Positions 39,706 through 54,819 of a stretch of 64,000 bases of DNA are shown here, in pieces (the stretch's first letter is position 1; the number at the start of each line of letters is the position of its first letter). Below the pieces are notes generated by a model. The model was not told the origin of the DNA. It saw only the letters and a list, made by a program, of their open reading frames with translations, and ran no database searches. This DNA is from Antennarius striatus (lineage: Eukaryota; Chordata; Actinopteri; Lophiiformes; Antennariidae): positions 3,141,501-3,205,500 of the forward strand of contig NC_090783.1 of NCBI RefSeq assembly GCF_040054535.1. The letters are read 5' to 3'. Both the position numbers and the translations under genes were made by a program.

Positions 39706-40087
39706 ATACTAATGTGATCCCCGAAGGGAAATTAAGAGCACACTCCAGTCAGTGAATAATTCAAACACATGCATACAGTACATGTTAGTTGTTACAGGCC
39801 CCTGCAGTACATGCACACATACACAAGGGGGGCCTGTAGGCATGCAGGGGGAGGTAGAGCAGCGGGAAGCCCCTTTGTGGAGCGCCCCAAATAAACAACT
39901 TGTAAAGCGCCTTGCTCAAGGGCACCTTGGCAGTGCTCCAGAGGAAAGCTGACGCCTCCCATTGTCACCTCACACTCCACTCTGGGTGTTTGTTTTTTGT
40001 TTTTTGGGGGGGGGTCGAACCACCAATCTTAAGAACATTGAACGACCGGCTCGACTGCCCACTCTACCACTGAGCCACTGGCACCAC
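39706..40087 (-). mobile_element. tRNA-derived SINE, full length
   Basis: Read on the minus strand it has a tRNA-like head (GTGGCTCAGTGGTAGAGTGG) and ends with CATGCATGTGTTTGAA-type sequence and TTTCCCTTCGGGGATCA. It forms an inverted pair with the SINE at 40187-40513. Confidence 0.7.
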
Positions 40088-40186
40088 CTTGAGGTTTTAT
40101 ACTCTCTTGCAAATGCTCAGCTCACCTAAACTGGCTCCTGATTGCTAGATAACTTACACGACTAGTATAAAAAAAATTTCCCAAAG

Positions 40187-40513
40187 TGGGCGGCAGTGGC
40201 TCAGTGGTATAGCGCGTGGTAGAGTGGGTCGTCCTACGATTTAAGATCGGCGGTTCAATTCCCACTCCCGCCCCAAAAAAACCCACTTGTTGTGGGAGGT
40301 GCCAGCTCACCTCCAGAGCACTGCTGAGGCGCCCTTGAGCAAGGAACCGTCCCCGTTACAAAAATTGCTCATGAGTGGCGCACCGTGAAGCAGCTGCCTG
40401 CCACTGCCTCCCCTTGCATGCCTACAGGGGCCTGTACTCATTAATATGTATGCATGCGTTTGAACTGACTAGTGTGCTATCTTATTTCCCTTTGGGGATC
40501 AATTAAGTACAGT
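40187..40513 (+). mobile_element. tRNA-derived SINE, full length
   Basis: The head GGGCGGCAGTGGCTCAGTGG and GCGGTTCAATTCCC resemble the A and B boxes of a tRNA promoter. The body has GCGCCCTTGAGCAAGGAAC and the 3' end TTTCCCTTTGGGGATCAATT. Same family as 39706-40087, in opposite orientation. Confidence 0.75.
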
Positions 40514-41320
40514 ATATAAAAAAATGATTTTTAAATTCAAATTAACAAATGACTCATTGAAAAACTATGAAATTCAAAGCTTCAACCTTAGTCTTATTGG
40601 AGGATATAAAGTTTAATTTCTGTTTCTGTTCCCTGTTTAAAAATAAAACAGTACGGTAGACTTGTGTTAGAATGTTTATTTAAAGTTATTCCCACAGCGA
40701 ACCCCCTCCCTGTGTGAAATCCTAGTCTGAATGGAGGAGGATACAGGCCACTGTAGTGCCCCATCAGCACATTTAACAACAAGGCTTCTTGTTTAGTTGC
40801 AGCATCTACGCCCCCGGGTGGTATGGCACTCTGTGCTGCCCGGTGATAACACGCTAGCATGGCGAGGCTAGTACCTAAACAACCTCGGAGGGGGGGTTGA
40901 GAGTCCAATGAAAGGGGAGGCTGAGTTTAGAGGGTATGTCCAATAAAACCGCTGGAGGCGGTTTCAGTAAATATTTAGTTCCACAAGAAAAAAAAGATTG
41001 GGGGGGCGCAGATTTTGAGAAACAAATAGGAAATATTCAATAGGAAGTATTCTCTCTTGTCCCTCGGCGTGGCCGCGGATCCGCAAGGCGCGCTTTGATG
41101 ATGACACTAGAGATGAAAAGGTGAATGTTGAGGCCCGTGAACCAATGAGATTCGCAGCGTGGTCGTTGTCCTCCAGTCGCTGACGCAGCTCTTCTCTTCC
41201 ACGACAAAACAGGCGAACTGAAAGAGAGGAGAGACGAGCTGAACACTCCCGTTCTGGAAGCGGATCTTAAGGGGTGGGGGAATCCACAACTGTCCGTGAA
41301 CGCCTCACCTGCGTAGGGGA

Positions 41321-44300
41321 CTACAGATCTCCGAGAGGAATGATTTCTTCGTTGATAAAAAACTCAATGGTCTCCTCCTCCCAGTCGTCCACGTTGCTGT
41401 CCAGCTCGTCGGTGTCCACCCCTGGAGGACAGAAAGCCATGTCAGCATTTTGCAGTGATGAACAGCTAAAACTGACGACTGAACAAAAGACGTCCAACAG
41501 GCTGACCTTCTCTAAGCTCCAGACGGATGCTCTTTTGCTCCAGGTAGTTCTGCTGCGTCGTCTCCCTGTAGCGACGATAGTCCTCCATCATGGACCTGCG
41601 CTTGTCAACCAGCTCCTGCTCACACAGGAGAGCATTCAGAGTCAACAAAACACTGAAAGACGATTAAATAAGAGGAGTAAGACAGGAGAATATGAAGAAG
41701 TCGAACCTTGGAGGCCTTGGACTGGCTCAGACGATCCTTCTGCTCAAAGATCTTTGAGTATTTCTTCAGATCCTTCTTGATCAGCTGAAGGAGGCAGATA
41801 CATTTTTAATGCAAACGAAACTCCCCACGCCACAAATTTAAATTAAGACAAACACAACAGCCTCAGATCAGAATTAGAATCAGGAGCCGTGGAACAGCTC
41901 TCATACGAGGTGTCAGAAAAGTCTTTAAACTTGTCTTCACCGGCTTTGCACCAAATAGCTGCTTCTGGTAGAGATACCGCACCTTGATCTGGTCTGCGCT
42001 GAGCAGGGTGGGAGGTCTGGGCCTCCAGAGCAGCTGACAGAAGCGGTCCTTGTTGTTCTTCTGCAGGAGACGGCCCTGGAACGTCCATAGCCAGTATGCG
42101 TTGTCCACCTAGGTGGGAACAGGTGGAGAGAACATGATGAGCGAGGAAGCCTCGGCGAGGGTATCTCCGGTCTGACGGAGCGCCGCCTACCTTGTGGCTC
42201 CACCAGGAGACGGAGGTGACGACGTAGCGACCCGTCGGATCCCACTCCACGTCAGACGCCATGTAATGCTCTGCTATGTTCATCATGGTGCAGTCGGACG
42301 TGTCCACGAAGGCGAGAGCTCCGTTCATGCTGCACAGACACAAACAGGAAGAGAGATTACGACTCCCGCAGCACGCGAGGGGACATCCATCAGAGAGGAC
42401 ATGCTAGTGCAGACACGCAGCCTCAGAGTAGAGATAGAATCAGGAGCTTAGCTCTCATACGAGGTGTCAGAAAAGTAATTTAGTTCGTCATCAGTGGCTT
42501 GTTGTGTCTCACACTCTCTCACACATGCACATACACACCTCCTGAGTCCAGCCAGCACCAGAAACTGTCCCTGGGGGCTCCAGAAGATGCTGTTGGCCTG
42601 CTGCTTGTCAAACATCTCTGTTGAAAAACAACAAAACATCACGGTCAGTGGAGGTTTATTCAGAACCACAGACTGTTGATCCATCAGCATCAACAGGACG
42701 GCTGGTGTTCATTCTTTTGTCGACTCACTTATGATATCGATCTTGCCGTTGTTGTTGACATGATAGAACGATGCGCTGATTCGGGGAGTCTCGCCGTGGA
42801 GAACGGCGAACTTGCTGCCATTCGGCTCCCAAGCAAACGCTAAGATACTTTCTGAGACGGTTAAAAAGCAAAATATTAAAATTAGGTTTTTAAACTTTAA
42901 GACTGATTTAAGTCTGTTGCTTTCCGTCTTTTTGACATTCTTACCCTTCATCTCCACCACATCTACAGGAACCTGCTTTTCTCTCATACGGAAGATTTCA
43001 AAGTTGGTAACCACGCCCTGAAAGAGGATTAGAAACATGAATTTATTTCTTTTTTAACCAAGGGGTTTTTTTTCACCTTTTCCCCTCCTTTCTCTCCGAT
43101 CTTGTACCTGTGTTCCTTTGGGAGTTCTGTCCACTTTGACACAAAGGTAATCTCCATTTCTCTGCCAGTGCAGTTTGCAGTCGACGACGTTGAAAAGATT
43201 CCTGACCCTGATCTCCTGACGGGAAGGCATTTGCATCATAGTCACTCTGGCTGGGATGTCTTTGTCCTCTGGTACCCAGAATGCTATGATGTTGTCACCA
43301 GGAGACCATGAGAAGTCTCTGCAGACACACAGATTAATGTTAATGTCTCTATACAGACATTGAGCACATGTTTAAGACTAAAAGAATGATCAGACTCTTA
43401 CTTGATCCCATTGATCTTGAGACTTTTCTTGTCAAGCAAGCCCATCGACTAAACGGAGGAGAAAAAAGGCTTAAATATCACTTCAATATCAGGTTAAATT
43501 CAACTATATTCATCATCAAGTCTGCTCACCGGAGTCTCGTAGATGCTCAGCGTGTCTGTGGTCATCCTGGCGAAGAACTTCCCATCGTGGCTCCACCTGA
43601 GAAACAAAACGATATATTTGACACATCCAACACTTGACGCATGACAAGAACACTGAAGAACGATGGGTTTGAAAAATAAGCGGATAACAGCAGCAAAGCA
43701 AGCTCACTTGAATATGGGCCAGTGAGCAGAGTTCTCGCAGTGGAAACCTCTCTTCTTCTGTCCGGTCAGAATGTCCCAGATGATGATGGCCTGCGGGTCC
43801 TCCTTGGTGTCCATGAGTTGACTGAAGGTGACGACGTATCTGGAAGGAATTACGAAAAAAAAACAGTCAATACTTGCACCTGGTTTCTATCACAGCTGGG
43901 AAAGGCACCGTAAACGCGATCGTAGCTTTGGTTGGTTACCTCTCACAAGGCGAAAAGTCGATGAGGGACACGCCCTGATGGCTGAATCTCTGAATCTGTT
44001 TGAACTTCTCGCCTCCCCACAACGCAATACCGCGCTGGTGGAAGGTTGCCAGGTAAGTGCCTTTAGGGGACCAGCGCACGTATGTCTCCGTCCAACGCTG
44101 TAGGAAGACACAAAGACATTAGGTCTCCAAGCCAACCAGTGACAAATGAAGCTCAGCATGACCTCATCAGCCCTGCGTGATCATCAGCTACTGACCGCTC
44201 TTTCTTCGGCTGTGATCGGGTCCTTGGCGTCATTGTTGAAAATGGCGGTCCTCTCTCCGGCTTCGTAGATCACGCTGTACTGGTCACGGCAGTCTGAGTC

Positions 44301-45796
44301 CTCGATCCAGTGGCGCATATTTCCCTGAACATGGAGAAACACAGAATTCGCGGAGCTCGAAGCATTTTGACCCATCCCACGAATGTCTAACTGAATCAGT
44401 ACAAAAAGTCATTTACTAACGCAATAATTAAAACGCTCACAAAATCTTTGAAAGGCTGCTTCTCTGGAGTTTCCCACTCATCACTGATGTTCATGTACCT
44501 GCGACAGGAACCCAACAGAATTAACCAACGAGTCGCACACAACCGCAGTTGCTGTCATTCTTTTGACCAGTTTGCAGACTTACTTGTCAAAATCAGTGAA
44601 GAGGTTAACCCGAAACGTGTGTTGTTTGTCAAGTTTGTATCCATCTGCATTCTTCACCGCCTCCAGGGCCTGGGTGGGGGCAGCATACTCCAAGAATATG
44701 TACCTGCAAGGGGCGAGAGTATTTACTTAATTCAATATTGGCACATTAAAGATGCACACAACTGTAACAGAACAAGAAGCAGAACACACACCCTTTAGTC
44801 AAACCATCAGCTTCGGGATAGAACTCAGTGGTGATCTTGCCAAACTTGGAGAAAATCTTGTGTATGACGTTTTTGAGTTTCTCCAACCGTTCCGGCCCCA
44901 CCTGAGGGACGTTGTCCACCACCACGACAGAATCTATGCCATCAGCCTCCTGGGGCTTCTCCCTCAGGATGTCATCCAGGAGCTCTGAGGAGACATCGGG
45001 GGGGGGGGGGGGGATGAGAGAGGGAACCAGCAACAGCATTATTACCAATGCTACCAAATAGGACACGTTTTTGACCTTCACCTGATTATACAGCTGGAAT
45101 TTGTTGCACAAGGAGGTGCCTGGTATGTTATTATACTCATAGGAAAAAAAAAAGACACCATGTTTAATGTATGATTCGAATGATCGGTTACTATGACCGC
45201 AATGTGAGACGTAATAATGCCGTTATAACGCCAACTGCTAACGTGGCGCAGCGAAGCTAGGCAGCATTTTGTGGTTGACGTGGATTTTACTGACCAGCTC
45301 ATCGATAGCAATGGTTTTTCCACATTAATGGTCCTTGGTTTTCTTTATACAGTCAATAACAATATTTTAATTTTCTTTCCTCAGTTTAGTCTATTACGTC
45401 GTTTTTACCTTTCATAAACTAGCAACGAGGCCACAGAGCAGCTGGGTGGGCTAGGACCGGCGAGCCACAAATCTGACTGGTATAGCATCCGGTAAAATTT
45501 ATGTATTAATGGTTTGGATGATATAAATGTCGTAAACAATCGCAATTTTATTCGTTTGATTCGTCGTTATTACTCCTAAATGAGTATCCATCTAGCTAGC
45601 CCAATAGTACCCGCCTGTGAGGCCGTTAGCTCCACGTATATTCGCTAGCTGTTAGCAGTAGGCCAGAAAGCCTCGGGTTTTCCTGATGCCGCTCACCCTC
45701 ATCTTCGATGTCATCCTCGTAATCCTCCGGATCGCTGAAAGAGGGCTCCTCCTCTTCATACTCAGGGTCTTCCACCATATCCACCGTTTCTTGCAT
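41321..45796 (-). CDS. eif3b: Eukaryotic translation initiation factor 3 subunit B, complete, 18 exons
   Basis: Scaffold subunit of eIF3, which binds the 40S ribosome in cytosolic translation initiation. Exons: 45697-45796, 44792-44984, 44584-44703, 44441-44498, 44196-44324, 43940-44097, 43708-43839, 43530-43596, 43402-43448, 43108-43318, 42945-43017, 42729-42851, 42539-42617, 42191-42329, 41983-42108, 41707-41784, 41507-41615, 41321-41421. Phases join without a break into 680 aa. There is an acidic N-terminus ([17 protein letters not shown]), an RRM ([20 protein letters not shown]), a beta-propeller ([48 protein letters not shown]) and a C-terminal helix ([20 protein letters not shown], ending EEIIPLGDL). 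The N-terminus is shorter than the human one, as usual in fish. A poly-G run at about 45000 lies in intron 1. Confidence 0.96.
42410..42480. repeat. Intronic duplicate of eif3b intron 15 sequence
   Basis: The bases CAGCCTCAGAGTAGAGATAG, AATCAGGAGC and CTCTCATACGAGGTGTCAGA in eif3b intron 13 repeat the block at about 41855-41925 in intron 15. The same block occurs at 28.9 and 39.55 kb in the array. Confidence 0.7.
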
Positions 45797-46607
45797 GTAT
45801 CGGGCTTATGAGACGGATTTTTCGCTACAAAAAAGCAAAATCCTCCAAAAATTTAGAGCTTACGGTCCTCCGCCGGTGCGGCACCATGTGCGATTCAGTG
45901 AAAATGGACGTTTGGGGTTGTGACGTAGGCGTAACACCGGAACTACTTCGACGACGTTCGTTTCCCCAGAAAATGGGGAAGGTTTTTTTTCTATTCAAAA
46001 AACTTTATTTGTTCCCAGGGGTTAAGTGAAGGCACATACAACAGCCGTATTGGTGCAAAAGACAAGATTGGTGCACGAAAAGGAAAGGCAAAGTGCAAAA
46101 ACCAGACTCAATACACAGAAAACCAACACTAACACTAAAATACACAATAAACACAAATTTACAATATAAACAGTATTTGCAATGGAGTAATAAATATATA
46201 CATATGTATATGCCTATACTACATGTACAGTATACGGTCAAATAAGTAGCACTTCCTGAATCAGTCACGTGGTGTCAGCCGGCCAACCAGGCTTTCATAC
46301 GTCATCATTTACAGCTCCTCCCCCTAAACGACCCAAGCCTCGATACCGGAAGCGCCCGCTCCGCCACTCGGCACACGCTTCGAAGTCTCAATAACGGAAC
46401 GTCATGTAATTAGTTACAGACGAGAACTGAAATTATGTCCCGCGAGAATAGTTTAATCAAAAGGAAAACAACAACTTTATGTCGCTACTTGTATTTTAGC
46501 ATCTAGCTACAGCATGCACCACCTAGCATACTTCCGCCTGACTGGCTGTAACGCTATTAGCTGTAATGTGTCCTGGGAGCTAATGTAAACACACACATGC
46601 TAACAAC
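45797..46607. other. Divergent promoter interval of eif3b and brat1, with a LINE/SINE-like tail
   Basis: The two start codons lie 811 bp apart in opposite directions, so the promoters share this interval. CpG-rich sequence flanks eif3b (45880-45960) and continues at 46330-46390. Between them, 45990-46265 is AT-rich and begins with AACTTTATTTGTTCCCAGGG, which read in reverse resembles the end of a retroposon (CCCTGGGAACAAATAAAGTT). No gene is supported. Confidence 0.5.
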
Positions 46608-49600
46608 ATGGACCGTGAGTGTTTGTCGCTGCTGCCCGGTGTGTGTGAGGTACTGGCGGACTCAGGGAGGCCTCTGCTCGACGACACCAGCCTGGAGAAA
46701 CTGCTGGACTGGTTTACAGGACTCACCCAGTCTGGTTAGTACTGAACCAGTTGGGGGTGCTGGGGGTTCAGGTCATTGTTTCCTCCAGTCTGTGATTTAT
46801 TATAATAAAGCTTTCTCTTTGTGGATTAATATTCTGCAGCTTGATGTCAGAGGAGTTTCAGACACCGGTCCTCACAGTGAATAAATAAGGAACATCTAAC
46901 CTTCTCTCCAGGGGGATCTCTGCTGAAGGCTTGTCCATGTCTGCTTGAATTGATATCCGCTGTGATCTCCAACGCATCATCTGACCCCGGTGTCCTTTCC
47001 TTCACCCTTAAACTCACCGGATTACTAGCTGCCTCTGAAGATGGCTTCAAAATACTGCAGGTGAGAGTTTATGACACTTTACATTTTTACTGCATTGTTG
47101 TTTAGAATTTCTGATTTGGTGATGGTGATGGTACTGGTGATGTCCCTCCCTGCAGGAAGCCTCCGTTCTGGACGTGGTTTTTAGTATTCAACACTGGAAA
47201 GAAGCTGGGCTCTGGGAGGATCCCTGTGTAAGGATTGGTTGGATCCAGGGCTTAAAGAACTTTCTGCAGCATCCAAAGGCCTTGAGGTTCTTTGTAAAAT
47301 CAGGTGCAAATTTTTTTTCATGCTATTGTATTGATTATGATGGAAGAGACTTTGCTTAGAGCGCCACAGATGATGACTTACCACCTGATAATCGAAATCT
47401 GCCTTCTTAACTCTCCAGAGTTCATCGAACCGCTCCTACAACTCCACACAGACCCCAGTTTATTCGTTGCCTCGGCTGTCAATCAGACGCTCGTCCACAT
47501 CCTGCTCTCCTTTCAGCCCGACTCACCTGCAGGATGTCACGGCGTGAACGGCGATGACGACAGCTGCACGCAAACCTCCATCCGCGCCGATATGTTTGTG
47601 GCGATCTCGGCGTACCTGAAGGAGTCCCTCGTTCCCACAGCGAACACGGAGCTCCAGCGGAGTCTGCAGACCCTCAGGCTGCTGGCCCAGCTGCTGGCCC
47701 AAGCCAGACCGCCTCTCCGGGACGAGCTGCTCCAGACGGTTTCAGACACCCTGGAGGAGCTGGTGACAGCCGGCTACAGTCGGCTAACTCTGCCAATGAT
47801 GGACGTCATTCTGGCTGCTTACAGGTAGACCGGATCTATCAGGCAACTGTACTAACAGAATAGAAAGAGAAGGAAAGAGGGAGATTAAACTTTAATTCAT
47901 GTAAAGCGTTGGTTAGAAATTGTCATTTTATTTTCTGCAGCTGCGGCACCGACGAACGCTTCCCAGACCGACGTGTCGACCGTCTGCTGACATCTATGCT
48001 GAACCTTGACGACCCGTCTGACCTCATTCACGCTGCAGCCGCTTGTCTTTGCAGAGGCCTCCGGTGGGCATCCGAGTTCTCACTCTCCTGTTGAATTTAG
48101 CTTCACCCTCACTTTGTAAAAGAATCTCTGACATCAAGTAATGAAATCCAGGATTTATTTGACCTTTTAAAACGGGTACTACCTTCGTTTTATGCGTCTA
48201 GTCATCCTCCCCACGCAAGCCAAGCTGTGAGAATACTGCTGCTGCCACTTGAAATGACATCCGGCCAGACTCTCCTAGAAGCATGCGGCGATGGTAAAAC
48301 ACAAAGACACACACACATGAAACGAATGACAAAGAAAAGAGCCTGATCTTAGTTGTAATGTCCCTACAGCAGACGAGCGGCGACGGTCCTCGATAATGGC
48401 ACATCTAAAGAGAAAATCATCTTGCATCTCTATGCTCTGTGTCTGTCTGATGAACCTACAGCAGATCACACTCATGGTGAGGCCACAACCACAAGAGAAA
48501 CGGAGAAGAAGAAGCAGTGTTTATTTTACAGAGCTAAAGCCTCTCTCTTCTCCTTTAGCCTCCAGATTTCCTCCCGTGTCCTCCGGATGTGATCGTAGCA
48601 GCAGTCCTGTCGCTGCTGAAGATCTGCAGAGGCGTCTCCTCGTCCTCTGGCTCCAGCGAGGTTTGCAGAAATATAATCGGCAGCGTCAAAGTTCAGAAAT
48701 GTGCTCTGATGGCTCTCAGCAGCAGCGCAGGTAAACCTGTGTTTGAGCATTAAAAGCACCAAATAGAAAATCATTTCTTTTTCCAAATGACTTCAGATGA
48801 TGGTGAACATTTTATAAGAATAAATATCATGTGGGACAGAAATCGAGGGATGTTTTGGTTTTCAGGGTGAAATATTTAGCGTTTAGCCTCCATTTTTTTC
48901 CTTTCAGGTTTGAAAGAGAAGACCAGCGACGTGCTGACAGTCCTGATAGGATACCTGGATGACCCTGATTCTGACCCGACTGTCAGTCTGTGTGATCTGT
49001 CAATGCAAACATGGAAACAACTTCATATGAACTGCTTCTGCTTTTAATTATAAATTAGCTGATTTTTATTTGAATTAATATTAATCGGATATTTTTTTTA
49101 AGTTTGGGGGTGTAGATCGGACAGAATAAATTATTTCTGGACATATAAATGTGGTATTATCAAAATAAACAGTAAAATTGTCTTCAGATTAATTAAGAAT
49201 AGTAATAATTGATGTTCTGTCTGGTTTTCATCTTTGTATTCTTTAACTTTTTCTCTCATCTGTGTCTTTCAGGTGCTCCACAAGTCCTACCAGGCCTTTG
49301 TTAAGTGGACGGCTGTCCTCACAGATGCCTGTTTAATAACCAACCAGCTGAGACTGGGTAAAACCCACGACAGCCTCCTCTTTAAATCTAATCCTTGGGA
49401 TTAATTCCGTCCGATCTAAACTCCACTTCTCCTCCCATCAGATCTTCTCAGGGTGGTGAGGAAGCGCGTGTGCGACATGCGGTGGGAGGTCAGGGACTCC
49501 ACGGTGGAGTTCCTGGGACACCTGGCAGATGTGCGTCTCCCCCCGAACCCGGCCCAGAATGCTCATGACGCGTCTGAGGCTCTGCTAGGAAACTCCTGCA

Positions 49601-51131
49601 CCGCCCCCCTCATCAGGAAGGCGCTTGAAGACGCAGAGGGTTACGTGAGAGCCAGCGCCGTCTCCGCCCTGGTCAGGACTCTGGAGCCCAGCTGGCAGCA
49701 GGGGGCAGCGCTGAGCGCACAGGAGGTCGGTACAGATTTCAAACGATTTCTCCAAAAGCACAACAGGGTCAGATCACATCCGCGGAGCTTTCAATACAAT
49801 TAATGCAAATTTAAATGACGCTGTCAGTTTGATTAAAGCTCCTTTAGAGATGAACTAGTTAGACTGATGCAGTGGAGCATCTTCCTGCTTCCCCTCCACA
49901 GAACTCGTCTCTAATGAGGCCCCGAAGCTCACGCCCATGTCGGCTTTGACACTTTCTTGGAAGCCTCCGTCTTTCATGTCTGCTTTCTGATCAGACTAAT
50001 TTTAACTTCACTCAGACATTCTCATTTATGCAAATCCTTTCCATCTTTCTGGTGATGTCGCCGCTCGTGACTCTTAATCTGGTGTTTATTCAGATACAAT
50101 CATCAGACTCACACGCTTCGTGAAGTAAGGTTTTCTTATTTTCAAACATACAAGAGAAAAAAGTGAAATCGTTCCTGCAGAAGGAGGATGTCGGTGTCCA
50201 GGCGTGAGAATAACGTCTTTAGGATCAATGTTGAGACATTATTTTGTGTGTTTTTAGGGTAAAAGTGACCCGTTTTGATGAAATGAAGCTGATGTTCTGT
50301 GTGTGGAACTTCTCGCCGTGTCTAACTTGTCCTTCCATCTCCTTCCAGACTGAAACTGTGGACCAGCTGCTGGAGATTCTTTCCCAGGACACGGAGGGAT
50401 TCTCCAGGAGGGCCGTCGTGCGATACTTCACCTCCTGGTTCTCCTCGTGCCCCTCGCCCCCTCCTCCTCTCCTGATGGAGTGCGTTCGCACCGTCCTCTC
50501 TCTGGGGAGCGCAGACCTGGACTGGGAGGTCAAAGTTCACACGCTGGAGCTGGCGGAGCTGCTGCTAGATGACGCCCTTCAGGGTCACGCCGAGCCCTCA
50601 GAACCGCTCCGCACCTCGTCGCACCCTTACGGTGTCGTGTCTGACCGGGTGCACACGCCTCACACCCACAGTGACGCTCCAGCGGGGGGTGTGGAGTGGG
50701 ACGCGGCGGGGGTGTTGAGCGATCTGGTGGAGGGCGGCGTCGTGTCGGCGCTGCTGAGCGGTCTGGTCGACTGCGACCGACCCGTGGGCCTGAAGGCCTG
50801 TCGCCTGCTGATGAGACTCAGAGACGCCATCCGTCCTTTGTCGCTAGGGCGACCGGATGCTTCCGGGGTGACCTGTAAACTTCCTGCTGGAGGATGGGGA
50901 CGGGAGATCAGAAGGATACTGGGGACAAAAAGGAGCTGCGAGGGCAGCGGCGCCGCCGCCGGGTTGCAGGAAGTGTTGGCGTGTCTGGATTTAGACGAGA
51001 GGCTGGACGTCTTGACTCGGAGCAGCGACCACGTCCACAATTCGCCCCTGTCGCTGCTGCAGGACATACTGTCCACTCACAGCGATCCTGACACACAGGG
51101 GGGTCAGGAGGTCATATCGGACTGTTACTGA
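46608..51131 (+). CDS. brat1: BRCA1-associated ATM activator 1 (HEAT-repeat protein), complete, 12 exons
   Basis: BRAT1 binds BRCA1 and ATM in the DNA damage response and binds the INTS9/INTS11 endonuclease module of Integrator. Exons: 46608-46734, 46912-47060, 47156-47303, 47419-47824, 47941-48063, 48202-48293, 48370-48476, 48559-48730, 48908-48981, 49273-49357, 49442-49725, 50349-51131, joining to about 849 aa (human 821). The start MDRECLSLLPGVCEVLADSG matches MDPECAQLLP of human, followed by DDTSLEKLLDWF, IGWIQGLKNFLQHPKALRF and PSLFVASAVNQTLVHIL. The protein ends in Cys-Tyr, the residues reported to reach into the INTS11 active site. Exons 6 and 7 are least certain, because the sequence there is weakly conserved and the acceptor of exon 7 has a CAGCAG choice. 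Confidence 0.92.
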
Positions 51132-51168
51132 CGAACGCACGGTGCGAAATGTTTGTTTTTGTGTATGA

Positions 51169-51174
51169 AATAAA
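51169..51174 (+). terminator. brat1 polyadenylation signal
   Basis: AATAAA lies 38 bp after the brat1 stop codon, implying a very short 3' UTR. From here to 51650 there is no gene; this is the 5' flank of the next gene. Confidence 0.7.
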
Positions 51175-51649
51175 CGATAAAATGAAGATGCGTCGATGCA
51201 TTTTTAACATCAAGCGTGATGCTCCAGTGGAGATCCAAGCAGATTAATACAGATGCGTCGCCAGGATCTTTTATTATTGTATCAGTTAAAGAAGCTGAAG
51301 CTAACTGGAGATTTGAGATTACTCATTTCTGCACTTCTACGGTACATAAATGAGTAAATGTGACTGATTTCTCATGTTGAAGCTCCAGAGATTAAAAGGT
51401 GGAAGTCGACGGAGAGGTCGCCACCTCCGCATGTTCACACCCCCTCCATCTCGCTCACATGGAGGATCAGAGGGACACACGAGAGGAGAAAACTCCTCAT
51501 TAACTAATGAGCAGGATGTCCACGAGTCCTGCTCCGTCAGACGTCCTGTCATCGCCCTGCTGTGCTCCAATCACACGCTGGCGTTCTCCTCCCCTTCATT
51601 CATGACTAGAAGCGACTTTCCAGCCCCCCCCACCACCACCATGTTCAGC

Positions 51650-54819
<3,170 letters not shown>

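Noticed and set aside
40187-40272. tRNA gene candidate
   Set aside because: A- and B-box-like motifs are present, but the sequence runs into a SINE body that recurs twice nearby, and a clean cloverleaf is not evident.
49453-49803. brat1 frame reading past 49725
   Set aside because: A GTCGGT donor at 49726 and a good acceptor before 50349 join family-consistent sequence. The read-through has no similarity.
50660-51076. 138-codon minus-strand frame opposite the last brat1 exon
   Set aside because: Antisense shadow of a GC-rich coding exon.
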